From contig JAAYTK010000019.1 of NCBI GenBank assembly GCA_012523775.1, positions 1 to 64,000 on the forward strand: DNA of 64,000 nt, given 5' to 3'. Positions 55,446 to 64,000 of the stretch are shown here, piece by piece. Positions within the stretch are counted from its first letter, which is position 1. Each line of letters opens with the position of its first letter. The stretch comes from Clostridiales bacterium. Lineage in GTDB: Bacteria > Bacillota > Clostridia > Lachnospirales > Lachnospiraceae. The translations under genes were made by a program, and so were the position numbers. Below the pieces are notes generated by a model. That model made no database searches and was not told the origin of the DNA. It worked only from the letters and a program-made list of their open reading frames with translations.

Positions 55446-56276
55446 ATGGGTAAACTAATTCTTTGCAGAGGAAAAAGAACCGAAAGACCATATGTTTTAC
55501 AGGGTACAGGTTATAGGATATATTCCATAGAGGAGCTATGCCATTACATATATAACAATATATATTCGATAGATGAAACACTCTTCACGGATTCGCTTAT
55601 AGACTGGATAGGAACCGAACTTTGCCTTCCGGAAAGGGCAGAGAAGCTTGAGATATCCCTAAGGCAGGGTGCAGACTATAAGACCCTGCTGGCAGTGGTC
55701 TTATGCAGCTCTGACTATTATTCGGAACAGGAAATTAAGAAGCTTCTGTCAGTTGTCGATGAGATAAGAGTCATGCCTGCTGTCAGACGATGGTTTATTA
55801 AGGCGAACTCATATTTAAAGAATAAACATTATGCTGAGGCAGCCGCCCAGTATGACAGACTGCTTGTATCCGATGAGGCGGTAGACTTAAGCCCAAAGGA
55901 TTATGGGGATGTGCTTCACAATTTGGCCATAGCCACGCTGCATATATATGGACCTGAAAGAGCTCTGGAGTTATTTCTTAATGCATATGAGAGAAATCAC
56001 AGAGAAGAGAGCCTGCTGCAGTATCTGTATACACTCTGGATAGTGGAGGGTAGGGAGTCGTTTAATGAGAAGGCTGCCAGATACAATATAAATGATGATA
56101 TCAGAGAGGATATAATATTAAGAATGGAGCAATTGTCCAATGATGCCAAGTTATCAAAGGACATGGATGAGATAAATAAGCTTAGTAATTTGATGATTAC
56201 CAATAAGGCTTCGGAAGCCAGAGACAGATGCAGACAAATTATCGATGGATGGATTGACGAAATAAGGAGAATATAA
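55446..56276 (+). CDS. TPR-like protein of the DUF5717/DUF5716 cluster
   Basis: A 276-residue soluble protein. The middle region reads RWFIKANSYLKNKHYAEAAA, then DYGDVLHNLAIATLHIYGPE and RALELFLNAYERN, which are three TPR-type helical hairpins. The N-terminal about 100 residues are helical and include an ELCHYIYNNIYS segment. I recognise no named family. It has a 31-bp gap from DUF5716 and overlaps in transcript with the next gene (1-bp gap). It may act as an adaptor or co-chaperone for the DUF5716 protein; this is inference. Confidence 0.65.
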   Translation: MGKLILCRGKRTERPYVLQGTGYRIYSIEELCHYIYNNIYSIDETLFTDSLIDWIGTELCLPERAEKLEISLRQGADYKTLLAVVLCSSDYYSEQEIKKLLSVVDEIRVMPAVRRWFIKANSYLKNKHYAEAAAQYDRLLVSDEAVDLSPKDYGDVLHNLAIATLHIYGPERALELFLNAYERNHREESLLQYLYTLWIVEGRESFNEKAARYNINDDIREDIILRMEQLSNDAKLSKDMDEINKLSNLMITNKASEARDRCRQIIDGWIDEIRRI

Positions 56277-56277
56277 A

Positions 56278-57456
56278 ATGGGATGGCTCAGAAATCTATT
56301 TATTAAGTCCGATAGTACAGATTCCAGAAAGAAAAATCTAAACAAAGAGGATCAGAGATATACAATCCGATTGAACAGCAATTCCGACCGATTGGGATTT
56401 ATTAAGGAAAATTGTGAGATTATTGCTGAAAGCTATCGCCAAATTGAGGAATCGAAGATTGAATATCAGGCTGTGACATCATATCTAACCGATATTCAAA
56501 AAATAGATATGATTCCAAAGTCGCAAAGAGTGATTTTAGAGGATGCTGCAAGGAATATCATTAATCTTAACAAAGAAAGAAATCATATACGAAACAGAAA
56601 GTACGATATTACGGATATTCAGTATCGATTATTTGAACGGTATGAAATGCAGATTCCGAAGGAGCTGACTGTAATCAAGGATGCCGAAAACTATCAGGAG
56701 GATATCGAGAATGATATAAAGCGTCTGGAGGATGAGAAGCTTAGTTTTTTGGATGAAGAGGATGAAATAATTAATAAGCAGTCCTTCCTCAAAGGAATTG
56801 CAATTACCACAAGTATTGTCATAACAGTTCTCTTCATTATCTTTGCCGTACTGACAACCACAACCGGCTCCAATATGACTCTTCCGTTCTTGCTGACGAT
56901 ATTAATGGGAATGGGCTCAGCTCTTTATATTTTTATGGAGGCCAGGAAGAACTCCCATGATATACAGATGGTTAGAATAAAGCTGAATAAGGTTATTATG
57001 CTTACAAATAAGGTTGCGATTAAATCTGTAAATAACCGCAACTATTTAGACTATACATACAGTAAATATATGGTGGATGACTATGAACAGCTTAAGAACA
57101 GATGGGAGCAGTATGTCAAATTGAAGGACGAGAACAGAAGATTTCAAAGCAATTCAAAGCTGTTAGAATTCTATAACGACATACTCATTAAGGAGCTAAA
57201 AAAATATAACGTCGCCGATTCTGAGATATGGATTTATCAACCGACGGCCATCCTGGACGACAGAGAAATGGTTGAGGTTAGACATCGTTTAAACGTTCGC
57301 AGGCAGAAGCTGAGAGAACGCATCAAGGTGAATCAGGACCAAAAGGAAGAGGCTACCAAGGCAATAATATCTTTGGTAAAAGCATATCCGGAGAGCGAGC
57401 CGGAGGCTATACGGATACTGAAAAATTATAGAATACAACAGGAGGTCATCTTATAG
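56278..57456 (+). CDS. Membrane-anchored coiled-coil protein of the DUF5717/DUF5716 cluster
   Basis: A 392-residue protein. An N-terminal helical region (about 30-170), rich in Glu, Lys and Asp, forms a likely coiled coil. Two membrane segments follow at about 175-225 (TSIVITVLFIIFAVL and TLPFLLTILMGMGSALYIF), then a second long helical region to the end. No known domain is seen. The hairpin membrane topology puts both ends in the cytoplasm, so it could anchor the DUF5716/5717 complex at the membrane. It ends the cluster; the T-box leader of valS follows. Confidence 0.65.
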   Translation: MGWLRNLFIKSDSTDSRKKNLNKEDQRYTIRLNSNSDRLGFIKENCEIIAESYRQIEESKIEYQAVTSYLTDIQKIDMIPKSQRVILEDAARNIINLNKERNHIRNRKYDITDIQYRLFERYEMQIPKELTVIKDAENYQEDIENDIKRLEDEKLSFLDEEDEIINKQSFLKGIAITTSIVITVLFIIFAVLTTTTGSNMTLPFLLTILMGMGSALYIFMEARKNSHDIQMVRIKLNKVIMLTNKVAIKSVNNRNYLDYTYSKYMVDDYEQLKNRWEQYVKLKDENRRFQSNSKLLEFYNDILIKELKKYNVADSEIWIYQPTAILDDREMVEVRHRLNVRRQKLRERIKVNQDQKEEATKAIISLVKAYPESEPEAIRILKNYRIQQEVIL

Positions 57457-57483
57457 AAAAAAATGGGTAAAAATAAAAATACC

Positions 57484-57512
57484 TTGACATAAATCGTAAT
57501 ATTGAATAATAT
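57484..57512 (+). promoter_or_regulatory. valS promoter
   Basis: TTGACA (57484-57489) and TAATAT (57507-57512) with a 17-bp spacer. The transcript should start near 57519, ahead of the T-box. Confidence 0.8.
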
Positions 57513-57539
57513 AGTAGTAATATTTTAAATGATAAATGC

Positions 57540-57787
57540 GTTGACAAAGAGGAGTAGGTAAGCAACACTTAACAGAGAGGATCATCCACCGGCTGAAAGA
57601 TGGTCAATAAGAGGTCTTACCGAAGGTCGCTTTGTAGCAGTATTTCTGAAGCCTTAAAATTGGGGTGTGTAGGAAATACCGGGAGTTCCCGTTATAGACG
57701 AATAAGGTGGCATGGCATCGCTATGTTATGCTACGAATAAAGGTGGTACCACGGTTCTTCGTCCTTTGTGTCGAAGAACTTTTTTGT
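57540..57787 (+). promoter_or_regulatory. T-box riboswitch of valS
   Basis: ACAAAG/CTTTGT form the base of stem I. AGTA, AGAGAGG, GGCTGAAAGA and GAAG are the conserved stem I elements. The specifier region AGAGGTC just before TTACC places GTC, a Val codon. The T-box sequence AAAGGTGGTACCACGG lies at 57739-57754. It overlaps the start of the terminator GTTCTTCG/CGAAGAAC plus six T (57754-57786). Uncharged tRNA-Val should favour read-through into valS. Confidence 0.95.
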
Positions 57788-57831
57788 TTAGAAATTTATA
57801 TTTCATAATTAAGGTGATAGGAGAGATAGTA

Positions 57832-60492
57832 ATGGAGAAAGAACTTGCAAAGACTTATAATCCCAAGGATATCGAGGAGAAGCTATATCAAAAATGGCTG
57901 GATAAGAAATACTTTCATGCCGAGGTTGATAGGAGTAAAGAGCCCTTTACAATAGTTATTCCACCGCCCAATATTACAGGTCAGCTTCACATGGGTCATG
58001 CATTGGATAATACCATACAGGATATCCTGATACGCTTTAAGAGAATGCAGGGCTACAATACTCTGTGGCAGCCCGGAACTGACCATGCCAGTATTGCGAC
58101 AGAGGTTAAAATTATCGAAAAGCTGAGAGAAGAGGGAAAAGAGAAAGAGGACCTTGGCCGAGAGGGCTTCCTGGAGCGGGCTTGGAAATGGAAGGAAGAA
58201 TACGGCGGGAGAATTATTAATCAGCTGATGAAGCTTGGTTCATCCTGTGATTGGGACAGAGAGAGATTTACAATGGATGAGGGCTGTAATAAAGCCGTAA
58301 ACAAGGTCTTTGTTAAGCTCTATAATGAAGGATATATATATAAAGGGTCCAGAATCATTAACTGGTGCCCGATTTGTCATACCTCAATCTCAGATGCAGA
58401 GGTAGAGTATGAAGAGCGTGAAGGACATTTCTGGCATATTAAATATCCCATAGTGGGGGAAGACGGCTTTGTAGAAATCGCTACCACAAGACCCGAAACG
58501 ATGCTTGGGGACACTGCGGTAGCCGTACATCCTGATGATGAAAGATATAAGCATTTGATCGGTAAGCATGTTATTTTACCGATAATGAATAAGGAGATTC
58601 CCGTAGTAGCAGATACTTATGTGGATATGGAATTCGGAACCGGTGTCGTTAAGATTACCCCTGCCCATGACCCTAATGATTTTGAGGTGGGTAAGCGGCA
58701 TGAGCTTCCGGAAGTCAACGTCATGAATGATGATGCAACCATTAATGAAAACGGCGGTAAATACGCAGGGATGGACCGATATGAGGCAAGAAAGGCTATA
58801 GTTAAGGAGCTTGAAGAGCTGGGACTTTTGGTTAAGGTAGAGAGTCATTCTCATAATGTAGGTACCCATGACCGCTGCAATACTACAGTAGAGCCTATGA
58901 TTAAGCCACAGTGGTTTGTTAAAATGGATGAGCTTATTAAGCCTGCCGTAAAGGCCGTAAAAACCGGTGAAATCGAGATTATTCCTGAGCGGTTCGAGAA
59001 GATGTACTTTAACTGGACCGATAATATTAGAGATTGGTGCATATCCAGACAGCTTTGGTGGGGCCATAGAATTCCGGCATATTACTGTGACAGCTGCGGT
59101 CAAACCATTGTATCCGAGGAAGAACCATCCAGATGTCATATATGTGGCAGTACAAATCTAAGGCAGGACGAAGATACCCTGGACACATGGTTCTCTTCCG
59201 CATTATGGCCATTCTCAACACTTGGTTGGCCTGAAAAAACTGAGGAACTCGATTACTTCTACCCAACCAGTGTGCTGGTTACCGCATACGATATAATATT
59301 CTTCTGGGTTATCCGTATGGTTTTCTCAGGATATGCCCATATGGGCGAGAAGCCGTTTGGCAAAGTATTATTCCATGGGCTTATCAGAGATTCAGAAGGC
59401 CGTAAGATGAGTAAATCTCTTGGTAACGGTGTCGATCCTCTTGATGTGATTGACAGATACGGTGCCGATGCCCTGCGTTTTGCACTGATAACCGGAAATG
59501 CTCCCGGAAATGATATGCGCTTTTACTGGGAAAAGGTTGAGGCCGGCAGAAATTTTGCAAATAAGGTGTGGAACGCTTCCCGCTTTATTATGATGAATCT
59601 GGAGAAGGCCAATTTATCCGAGAATATAGATGAAAGCCTCTTGACACAAGCGGATCGTTGGATATTGTCTAAGTCAAATACCTTGGTAAGGGAGGCTACA
59701 GATAACCTCGAGACCTTCGAATTGGGTATTGCCGCACAGAAGATTTATGATTTTATCTGGGAGGAGTTCTGTGACTGGTATATTGAGATGGTTAAGCCCA
59801 GATTATATAATGATGAGGATAATACCAAGACAGCAGCATTATGGACCCTACAGAAGGTACTTACGAATTCCCTAAAGCTTCTTCATCCGTATATGCCGTT
59901 TGTGACCGAGGAAATTTTCTGCACACTTCAGGAAATGACGGGACTTAAGGAGAAGGATTCAATCATGATATCCATGTGGCCTGAATATAATCCGAAATGG
60001 GAATTTAAAAAGGATTCAGAGAGCATAGAGCTGATTAAGGAAGCGGTTAAGGGCATCCGTAATGTCAGATCTGAGATGAATGTTCCTCCCAGTAGGAAAG
60101 CTTCGGTTATAGTGGTATCAAATAATGAGAGAGTAAGAGAGATATTTACTGAGAGCAAATCATTTTTTGCGACCTTGGGCTTTGCCAGCGAGGTAATAGT
60201 ACAGGAGGATAAGTCAGGAATAAGTGAGGATGCCGTATCTACGGTAATACCCGGTGCACAGATATATATTCCTTTTGCTGACCTTATAGATATTGACAAG
60301 GAAGTTGAACGCCTTAGCAAAGAGAAAGAGAAGCTGGAAGGAGAGCTTAAGCGCGTTAACGGAATGTTGTCGAATCCGAATTTCATCTCAAAGGCTCCTG
60401 CAAGTAAGATAGAAGAGGAAAAGGCTAAGCTTGAAAAGTATACCGACATGATGAATCAGGTTATGCAGAGGTTAGAGAGCTTAAAGAAGTAA
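57832..60492 (+). CDS. valS: Valyl-tRNA synthetase
   Basis: An 886-residue class I synthetase. HIGH motif appears as [22 protein letters not shown] appears as [14 protein letters not shown]. The CP1 editing domain lies between ([19 protein letters not shown]). The C-terminal about 70 residues form a coiled coil ([19 protein letters not shown]). The start at 57832 is set by AGGAGAG; the longer open frame reads through the T-box and is not translated. T-box control above. Confidence 0.96.
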   Translation: MEKELAKTYNPKDIEEKLYQKWLDKKYFHAEVDRSKEPFTIVIPPPNITGQLHMGHALDNTIQDILIRFKRMQGYNTLWQPGTDHASIATEVKIIEKLREEGKEKEDLGREGFLERAWKWKEEYGGRIINQLMKLGSSCDWDRERFTMDEGCNKAVNKVFVKLYNEGYIYKGSRIINWCPICHTSISDAEVEYEEREGHFWHIKYPIVGEDGFVEIATTRPETMLGDTAVAVHPDDERYKHLIGKHVILPIMNKEIPVVADTYVDMEFGTGVVKITPAHDPNDFEVGKRHELPEVNVMNDDATINENGGKYAGMDRYEARKAIVKELEELGLLVKVESHSHNVGTHDRCNTTVEPMIKPQWFVKMDELIKPAVKAVKTGEIEIIPERFEKMYFNWTDNIRDWCISRQLWWGHRIPAYYCDSCGQTIVSEEEPSRCHICGSTNLRQDEDTLDTWFSSALWPFSTLGWPEKTEELDYFYPTSVLVTAYDIIFFWVIRMVFSGYAHMGEKPFGKVLFHGLIRDSEGRKMSKSLGNGVDPLDVIDRYGADALRFALITGNAPGNDMRFYWEKVEAGRNFANKVWNASRFIMMNLEKANLSENIDESLLTQADRWILSKSNTLVREATDNLETFELGIAAQKIYDFIWEEFCDWYIEMVKPRLYNDEDNTKTAALWTLQKVLTNSLKLLHPYMPFVTEEIFCTLQEMTGLKEKDSIMISMWPEYNPKWEFKKDSESIELIKEAVKGIRNVRSEMNVPPSRKASVIVVSNNERVREIFTESKSFFATLGFASEVIVQEDKSGISEDAVSTVIPGAQIYIPFADLIDIDKEVERLSKEKEKLEGELKRVNGMLSNPNFISKAPASKIEEEKAKLEKYTDMMNQVMQRLESLKK

Positions 60493-60578
60493 AGAGCCTT
60501 GCAATTCACTCTCTTATCAATTAATATATGAATGAGATAATAATACCGATACATTATATTGAAAAGAGGATTTGAATT

Positions 60579-61055
60579 ATGATAAAGGACGATTATATTA
60601 ATTTTACAATTGAGAAGCAAAAGCATATAGCTCTTATCGCCCATGACAGTAAAAAGGATGAGATAATTGAGTGGGTGGAGGAGCACAAGGATATATTGAA
60701 GAATCATTTTCTTAGCGGTACAGGAACCACAGCCAAATTAATATCCGAAAAGACGGAGCTGCCTGTAAGAGCATATAACAGTGGTCCGTTAGGAGGAGAT
60801 CAGCAAATCGGCGCTAAGATAGTGGAGGGAAATATAGATTTTGTCATATTCTTCTGGGATCCGTTAGAGTCCCAGCCCCATGATCCTGATGTAAAAGCTT
60901 TGCTTCGAATAGCGGCAGTCTATGACATACCTATTGCCAATAACCGAGCAACCGCTGATTTTCTGATTACATCCAGGTATATGAGCGAGGAGTATGAACG
61001 TAAGGTTATAAACTTCAATAAAGTTATCAACAGCAGACTAAAAGAGATGATTTAG
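60579..61055 (+). CDS. mgsA: Methylglyoxal synthase
   Basis: A 158-residue enzyme that converts dihydroxyacetone phosphate to methylglyoxal and phosphate. Seen are HIALIAHDSKKDEIIEW, the phosphate-binding SGTGTTAKLI, and the catalytic Asp in GPLGGDQQIGA. The family ends in a stretch with NNRATADFLI. AGAGGA precedes the ATG. It follows valS by 86 bp and ends at a strong terminator. Confidence 0.93.
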   Translation: MIKDDYINFTIEKQKHIALIAHDSKKDEIIEWVEEHKDILKNHFLSGTGTTAKLISEKTELPVRAYNSGPLGGDQQIGAKIVEGNIDFVIFFWDPLESQPHDPDVKALLRIAAVYDIPIANNRATADFLITSRYMSEEYERKVINFNKVINSRLKEMI

Positions 61056-61082
61056 GACAAATAATATAAATATAATGATTAC

Positions 61083-61110
61083 GGGGATGTTTTTTAAAAC
61101 ATCCCCTTTA
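61083..61110 (+). terminator. Intrinsic terminator after mgsA
   Basis: GGGGATGTTTT and AAAACATCCCC form a perfect 11-bp stem with a 2-nt centre, followed by TTT. It is nearly identical to the metQ terminator at 10368. Confidence 0.85.
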
Positions 61111-61166
61111 ACATGGCAATTATTAGGTGGCATACGCTTCTTGTATTTTGTTTTTAATTTAGCCAA

Positions 61167-62039
61167 TTATTTAAGGCTATCGATGAAATATCTGGCTGCA
61201 TCAGATATGGGAATATCAAGATTATAAGCTGCGACAAGCTTACGGGAGGGGATTTCCTGTTCTGTCTTAATAATAGTCAGTTCATCCATGTCCTTAATAC
61301 AAAAATCAGGTACGAAGGCTATTCCAAGTCCGATTCGGGCCATATCGATTAACAGATCATTACTGGCTATCTCAATGGCAGGAACCAAATCCAGCGAATT
61401 CTCCAGGAACAGATTATGCAGGAACATACTGGTGGTCGCCCTCTTCTCAAGCATAAGAATCGGATATTTTATAAGCTCTCTGAATGAGACCGTCTGATCG
61501 CTAATAGGGAAGGCATCCTTTTTTGCAATGAATACATCATGAAAGGTCTTTACCGGAATTATTTCCATCAAATCATTCAGGGCTGAGTTCGGTGAGTTTG
61601 TAATGATTATATCAACTTCGTTCCGCTCCAGCATCTTTGCACATTGGACAGAAGTTCCGTTAGACACCTTAATATGAATATTTGGATACTCTCTGTGGAA
61701 ATTATTAAGGTAAGGTACAAGATAATATCTGCAGATTGTATCGGTGGATCCAATTCTCAATTGAATTCCGCTTTTCGGATCGGCGCAAAGCTGATTTTCC
61801 CCACGGGTAATGAGATTAATTGCAGGTTCAATATGCTTTAATAACAATTCACCTTCTTTTGTTAAGGCTACCCGCTTTGTGCTTCGTATAAACAGCGGTT
61901 GGTTTAGACGCTTCTCCAGGGTTTTAATAGATTGGCTGACTGCTGATTGTGATATGAACAGGTTCTCAGCCGCATCAGAGAAGCTTAAGCTTTTTGCCAC
62001 ATGGTAGAACACCTTATATAGCTCATAATTAATATCCAC
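61167..62039 (-). CDS. LysR-type transcriptional regulator
   Basis: A 290-residue LTTR starting at GTG with AGGGGG about eight bases upstream. The HTH (1-60) includes LYKVFYHVAKSLSFSDAAEN and FISQSAVSQSIKTLEKRL. The effector domain has QLRIGSTDTICRYYLVPYL. It is a paralogue of the LTTR at 46040. An inverted repeat TTATTAGC-TTC-GCTAATAA lies just upstream (62067-62085), a possible autoregulatory site. The effector and targets are unknown; the divergent purL could be one. Confidence 0.88.
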   Translation of the reverse strand: MDINYELYKVFYHVAKSLSFSDAAENLFISQSAVSQSIKTLEKRLNQPLFIRSTKRVALTKEGELLLKHIEPAINLITRGENQLCADPKSGIQLRIGSTDTICRYYLVPYLNNFHREYPNIHIKVSNGTSVQCAKMLERNEVDIIITNSPNSALNDLMEIIPVKTFHDVFIAKKDAFPISDQTVSFRELIKYPILMLEKRATTSMFLHNLFLENSLDLVPAIEIASNDLLIDMARIGLGIAFVPDFCIKDMDELTIIKTEQEIPSRKLVAAYNLDIPISDAARYFIDSLK

Positions 62040-62066
62040 AACAGTACCCCCTTACCAATAAATTAC

Positions 62067-62085
62067 TTATTAGCTTCGCTAATAA
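62067..62085. promoter_or_regulatory. Inverted repeat between the LysR gene and purL
   Basis: TTATTAGC and GCTAATAA form an 8-bp perfect inverted repeat with a 3-nt centre, 28 bp upstream of the LTTR start and 139 bp upstream of purL. It fits a LysR binding site or a small hairpin. No other feature in 62086-62223 is clear. Confidence 0.5.
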
Positions 62086-62223
62086 AAGTATTTACATATA
62101 TTAATTTTTATTATAAGACAAGCTATGATATAATGCAAGAAAATGATGAGCAGAATGTATAATATTTTAATATTCAATGGATATAGTATGGCTAAATAAA
62201 CGTATATGAATAGGAGAATATGG

Positions 62224-64000
62224 ATGAGCAAGGTTAGAAGAATCTATGTGGAAAAAAAGGAACCCTATGCGGTCAATGCTAAGGAGCTGGAACAGGAACT
62301 AAAGAATTATCTGGGAATAAAAACACTTAAGTCAGTAAGAGTTCTTAATAGATATATGATTGAAAATGTCAGTGAGGAAACTTATAGGAGCGCTCTAAAT
62401 ACCGTTTTTATGGAGCCTCCGATTGACATATTGTATGAAGATGAATTAGAAACCAATCCCAATGACAGGGTGTTCTCCGTTGAGTATCTTCCCGGTCAGT
62501 TTGACCAAAGGGCAGATTCCTCAGAGCAGTGTGTTAAGCTTCTTAATGAGAAGGAGGAGCCTGTAATCCGTTCGGCAACCACTTATATTCTTTCGGGAGA
62601 CATAACTGACGAGGAGTTTGAGAAGATTAAGGCTTATTGCATAAATCCGGTGGATTCCAGAGAAACAGATGAAGCCATACCCATGACCTTGGTAACTAAG
62701 TTTGAAGAGCCTGATGAAGTAAAGATTCTTACGGGCTTTACGGCTATGGATAAGGATGAGCTGAGGAAATTACATGATTCTCTCGATTTGGCTATGACTA
62801 TGGCTGATTTTATCCATATTCAGAACTATTTTAGAGACGAGGAAGACAGAGATCCTTCTATGACTGAGATTCGCGTCCTTGATACCTATTGGTCGGATCA
62901 TTGCAGACATACGACATTTTTAACAGAACTTAAGGATATAGAGTTTGAGGAGGGTTATTATACCGAGCCTATTAAAGCCGCCTTTAGAAGTTATACGGCT
63001 AATAGGGAAATTCTATATAAGGACAGGGATGATAAATACATCTCACTCATGGATATAGCTCTTATGGCTATGAAAAAGCTGAAGGCTGACGGAAAGCTTG
63101 AAGACATGGAGGTTTCCGATGAAATAAACGCCTGCTCCATTATTGTACCTGTAATGATTGACGGTGAAACAGAAGAATGGCTGGTGCTCTTTAAAAACGA
63201 GACTCATAACCATCCGACAGAAATCGAGCCCTTTGGAGGAGCCGCCACCTGCCTTGGTGGTGCAATCCGTGATCCCTTATCAGGAAGGGGCTATGTATAT
63301 CAGGCGATGAGAGTCACCGGAGCGGCAGATCCTACAAAGCCTGTAGAGGATACCATGAAGGGTAAGCTTCCCCAAAGAAAGATATGTACGGAAGCGGCTC
63401 TTGGTTACAGCTCATACGGTAACCAGATTGGCTTGGCCACCGGTCTCGTGGATGAGATATACCATCCCGATTATGTTGCTAAAAGAATGGAAATAGGTGC
63501 CGTTATGGGGGCGGCTCCGAGAAAATATGTTGTTCGTGAAAACTGTAAACCCGGAGATGTTATTATCCTTATGGGAGGCAGAACCGGTAGAGACGGTCTA
63601 GGTGGAGCTACCGGTTCTTCCAAAAGCCATACAACACAGTCGATTGAGACCTGTGGTGCAGAAGTGCAAAAGGGAAATCCGCCTATTGAGCGTAATCTTC
63701 AGAGATTGTTCAGAAGACCCGAGGTTAGTTCTTTAATTAAAAAATGTAATGACTTCGGAGCAGGTGGTGTCTCGGTGGCAATCGGTGAGCTGGCCGAGGG
63801 ACTTAACATTAATCTGGACAAGGTACCAAAGAAATATGCCGGTTTGGACGGCACTGAGCTTGCAATATCGGAGTCCCAGGAAAGAATGGCTATTGTCGTG
63901 GATCCTAAGGATGTGGATAGGGTGCTGGGATATGCCGAGGAAGAAAATCTTGAGGCTGTTGTAGTCGCTCAGGTTACCGATAGTAAAAGATTGGTCATGC
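62224..64000 (+). CDS. purL: Phosphoribosylformylglycinamidine synthase, large form (partial)
   Basis: The first 592 residues of an FGAM synthase that converts FGAR, glutamine and ATP to FGAM. It starts ATG (AGGAGA six bases upstream) and reads MSKVRRIYVEKKEPYAV. Family segments include TYWSDHCRHTTF, the KNETHNHPTEIEPFGGAATC loop and GGRTGRDGLGGATGSS. The clostridial single-chain form (TIGR01857 type), about 1250 residues, is expected; the gene runs off the window, so the C-terminal glutaminase is not seen. purF is 19 kb away, so purine genes are dispersed. Confidence 0.92.
   Translation, partial: MSKVRRIYVEKKEPYAVNAKELEQELKNYLGIKTLKSVRVLNRYMIENVSEETYRSALNTVFMEPPIDILYEDELETNPNDRVFSVEYLPGQFDQRADSSEQCVKLLNEKEEPVIRSATTYILSGDITDEEFEKIKAYCINPVDSRETDEAIPMTLVTKFEEPDEVKILTGFTAMDKDELRKLHDSLDLAMTMADFIHIQNYFRDEEDRDPSMTEIRVLDTYWSDHCRHTTFLTELKDIEFEEGYYTEPIKAAFRSYTANREILYKDRDDKYISLMDIALMAMKKLKADGKLEDMEVSDEINACSIIVPVMIDGETEEWLVLFKNETHNHPTEIEPFGGAATCLGGAIRDPLSGRGYVYQAMRVTGAADPTKPVEDTMKGKLPQRKICTEAALGYSSYGNQIGLATGLVDEIYHPDYVAKRMEIGAVMGAAPRKYVVRENCKPGDVIILMGGRTGRDGLGGATGSSKSHTTQSIETCGAEVQKGNPPIERNLQRLFRRPEVSSLIKKCNDFGAGGVSVAIGELAEGLNINLDKVPKKYAGLDGTELAISESQERMAIVVDPKDVDRVLGYAEEENLEAVVVAQVTDSKRLVM

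Noticed and set aside
57712-57831. N-terminal extension of valS into the T-box
   Set aside because: The frame starts inside the T-box and crosses the terminator; a good ribosome site supports the start at 57832.
63749-63964. Plus-strand 71-codon frame near the window end
   Set aside because: It lies in another frame inside the purL coding sequence, which continues without stops to the window edge.

Overview
The window looks like chromosomal DNA of a low-GC, anaerobic, spore-forming Gram-positive bacterium, most likely a member of the Lachnospiraceae (clostridial cluster XIVa). The evidence is the gene content: sigma-H, an alpha/beta-type small acid-soluble spore protein, a SleC-like cortex-lytic enzyme, AddAB, HrcA/CIRCE-type control of groESL, a T-box leader, a TPP riboswitch, 6S RNA, a GH94 phosphorylase, and several families known mainly from clostridia (DUF5716, DUF5717, DUF6062, TIGR04086, a GHL13-like hydrolase). 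Strong AGGAGG ribosome binding sites and TTGACA-17-TATAAT promoters are common. I saw no prophage, transposase or CRISPR array.

Layout. 1-7.2 kb: a SEC-C protein, a divergent XRE regulator/histidine kinase pair, a GHL13-like secreted hydrolase, a TIGR04086 membrane protein, rfbD, rlmB and sigH. 7.2-10.4 kb: tRNA-Thr(GGT), tRNA-Pro(AGG), then metNIQ behind a leader with a Met/Cys-rich peptide and an intrinsic terminator. 10.5-16.7 kb: a DUF3810 metalloprotease-like protein, a cell wall hydrolase, a DUF2225/DUF6062 cysteine-rich pair and groES-groEL. 16.7-22.6 kb: TPP riboswitch-thiT, a SleC-like enzyme and an Ig-like secreted protein on the minus strand, and a two-component system. 22.6-33.9 kb: 6S RNA, nadE, degV, a small membrane protein, addB-addA and a SASP. 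34-41.8 kb: a ROK repressor divergent from xylB, a methyltransferase, hslO, a GH8 pseudogene and a GH94 phosphorylase. 41.8-50.4 kb: purF, a TetR-controlled ABC exporter, a LysR regulator, dUTPase, putP between inverted repeats, and a PLP aminotransferase. 50.5-57.5 kb: a four-gene cluster of unknown function (DUF5717, DUF5716, TPR protein, membrane coiled-coil protein). 57.5-64 kb: T-box-valS, mgsA, a LysR regulator and a PurL-type FGAM synthase that runs off the window end.

Much of the window is housekeeping. The parts that stand out are regulatory or uncharacterised: (i) the metNIQ leader, whose 32-residue peptide has Met at every third position over 16 residues and which resembles ribosome-mediated attenuation; (ii) the DUF5717-DUF5716 cluster, which may combine an actin/Hsp70-fold-like protein with helical-repeat partners and a membrane anchor; (iii) a GH8 exo-oligoxylanase gene reduced to its two ends; (iv) several structured intergenic palindromes. 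Start sites were chosen by Shine-Dalgarno spacing. Family names come from recognising motifs by eye; no database search was run.
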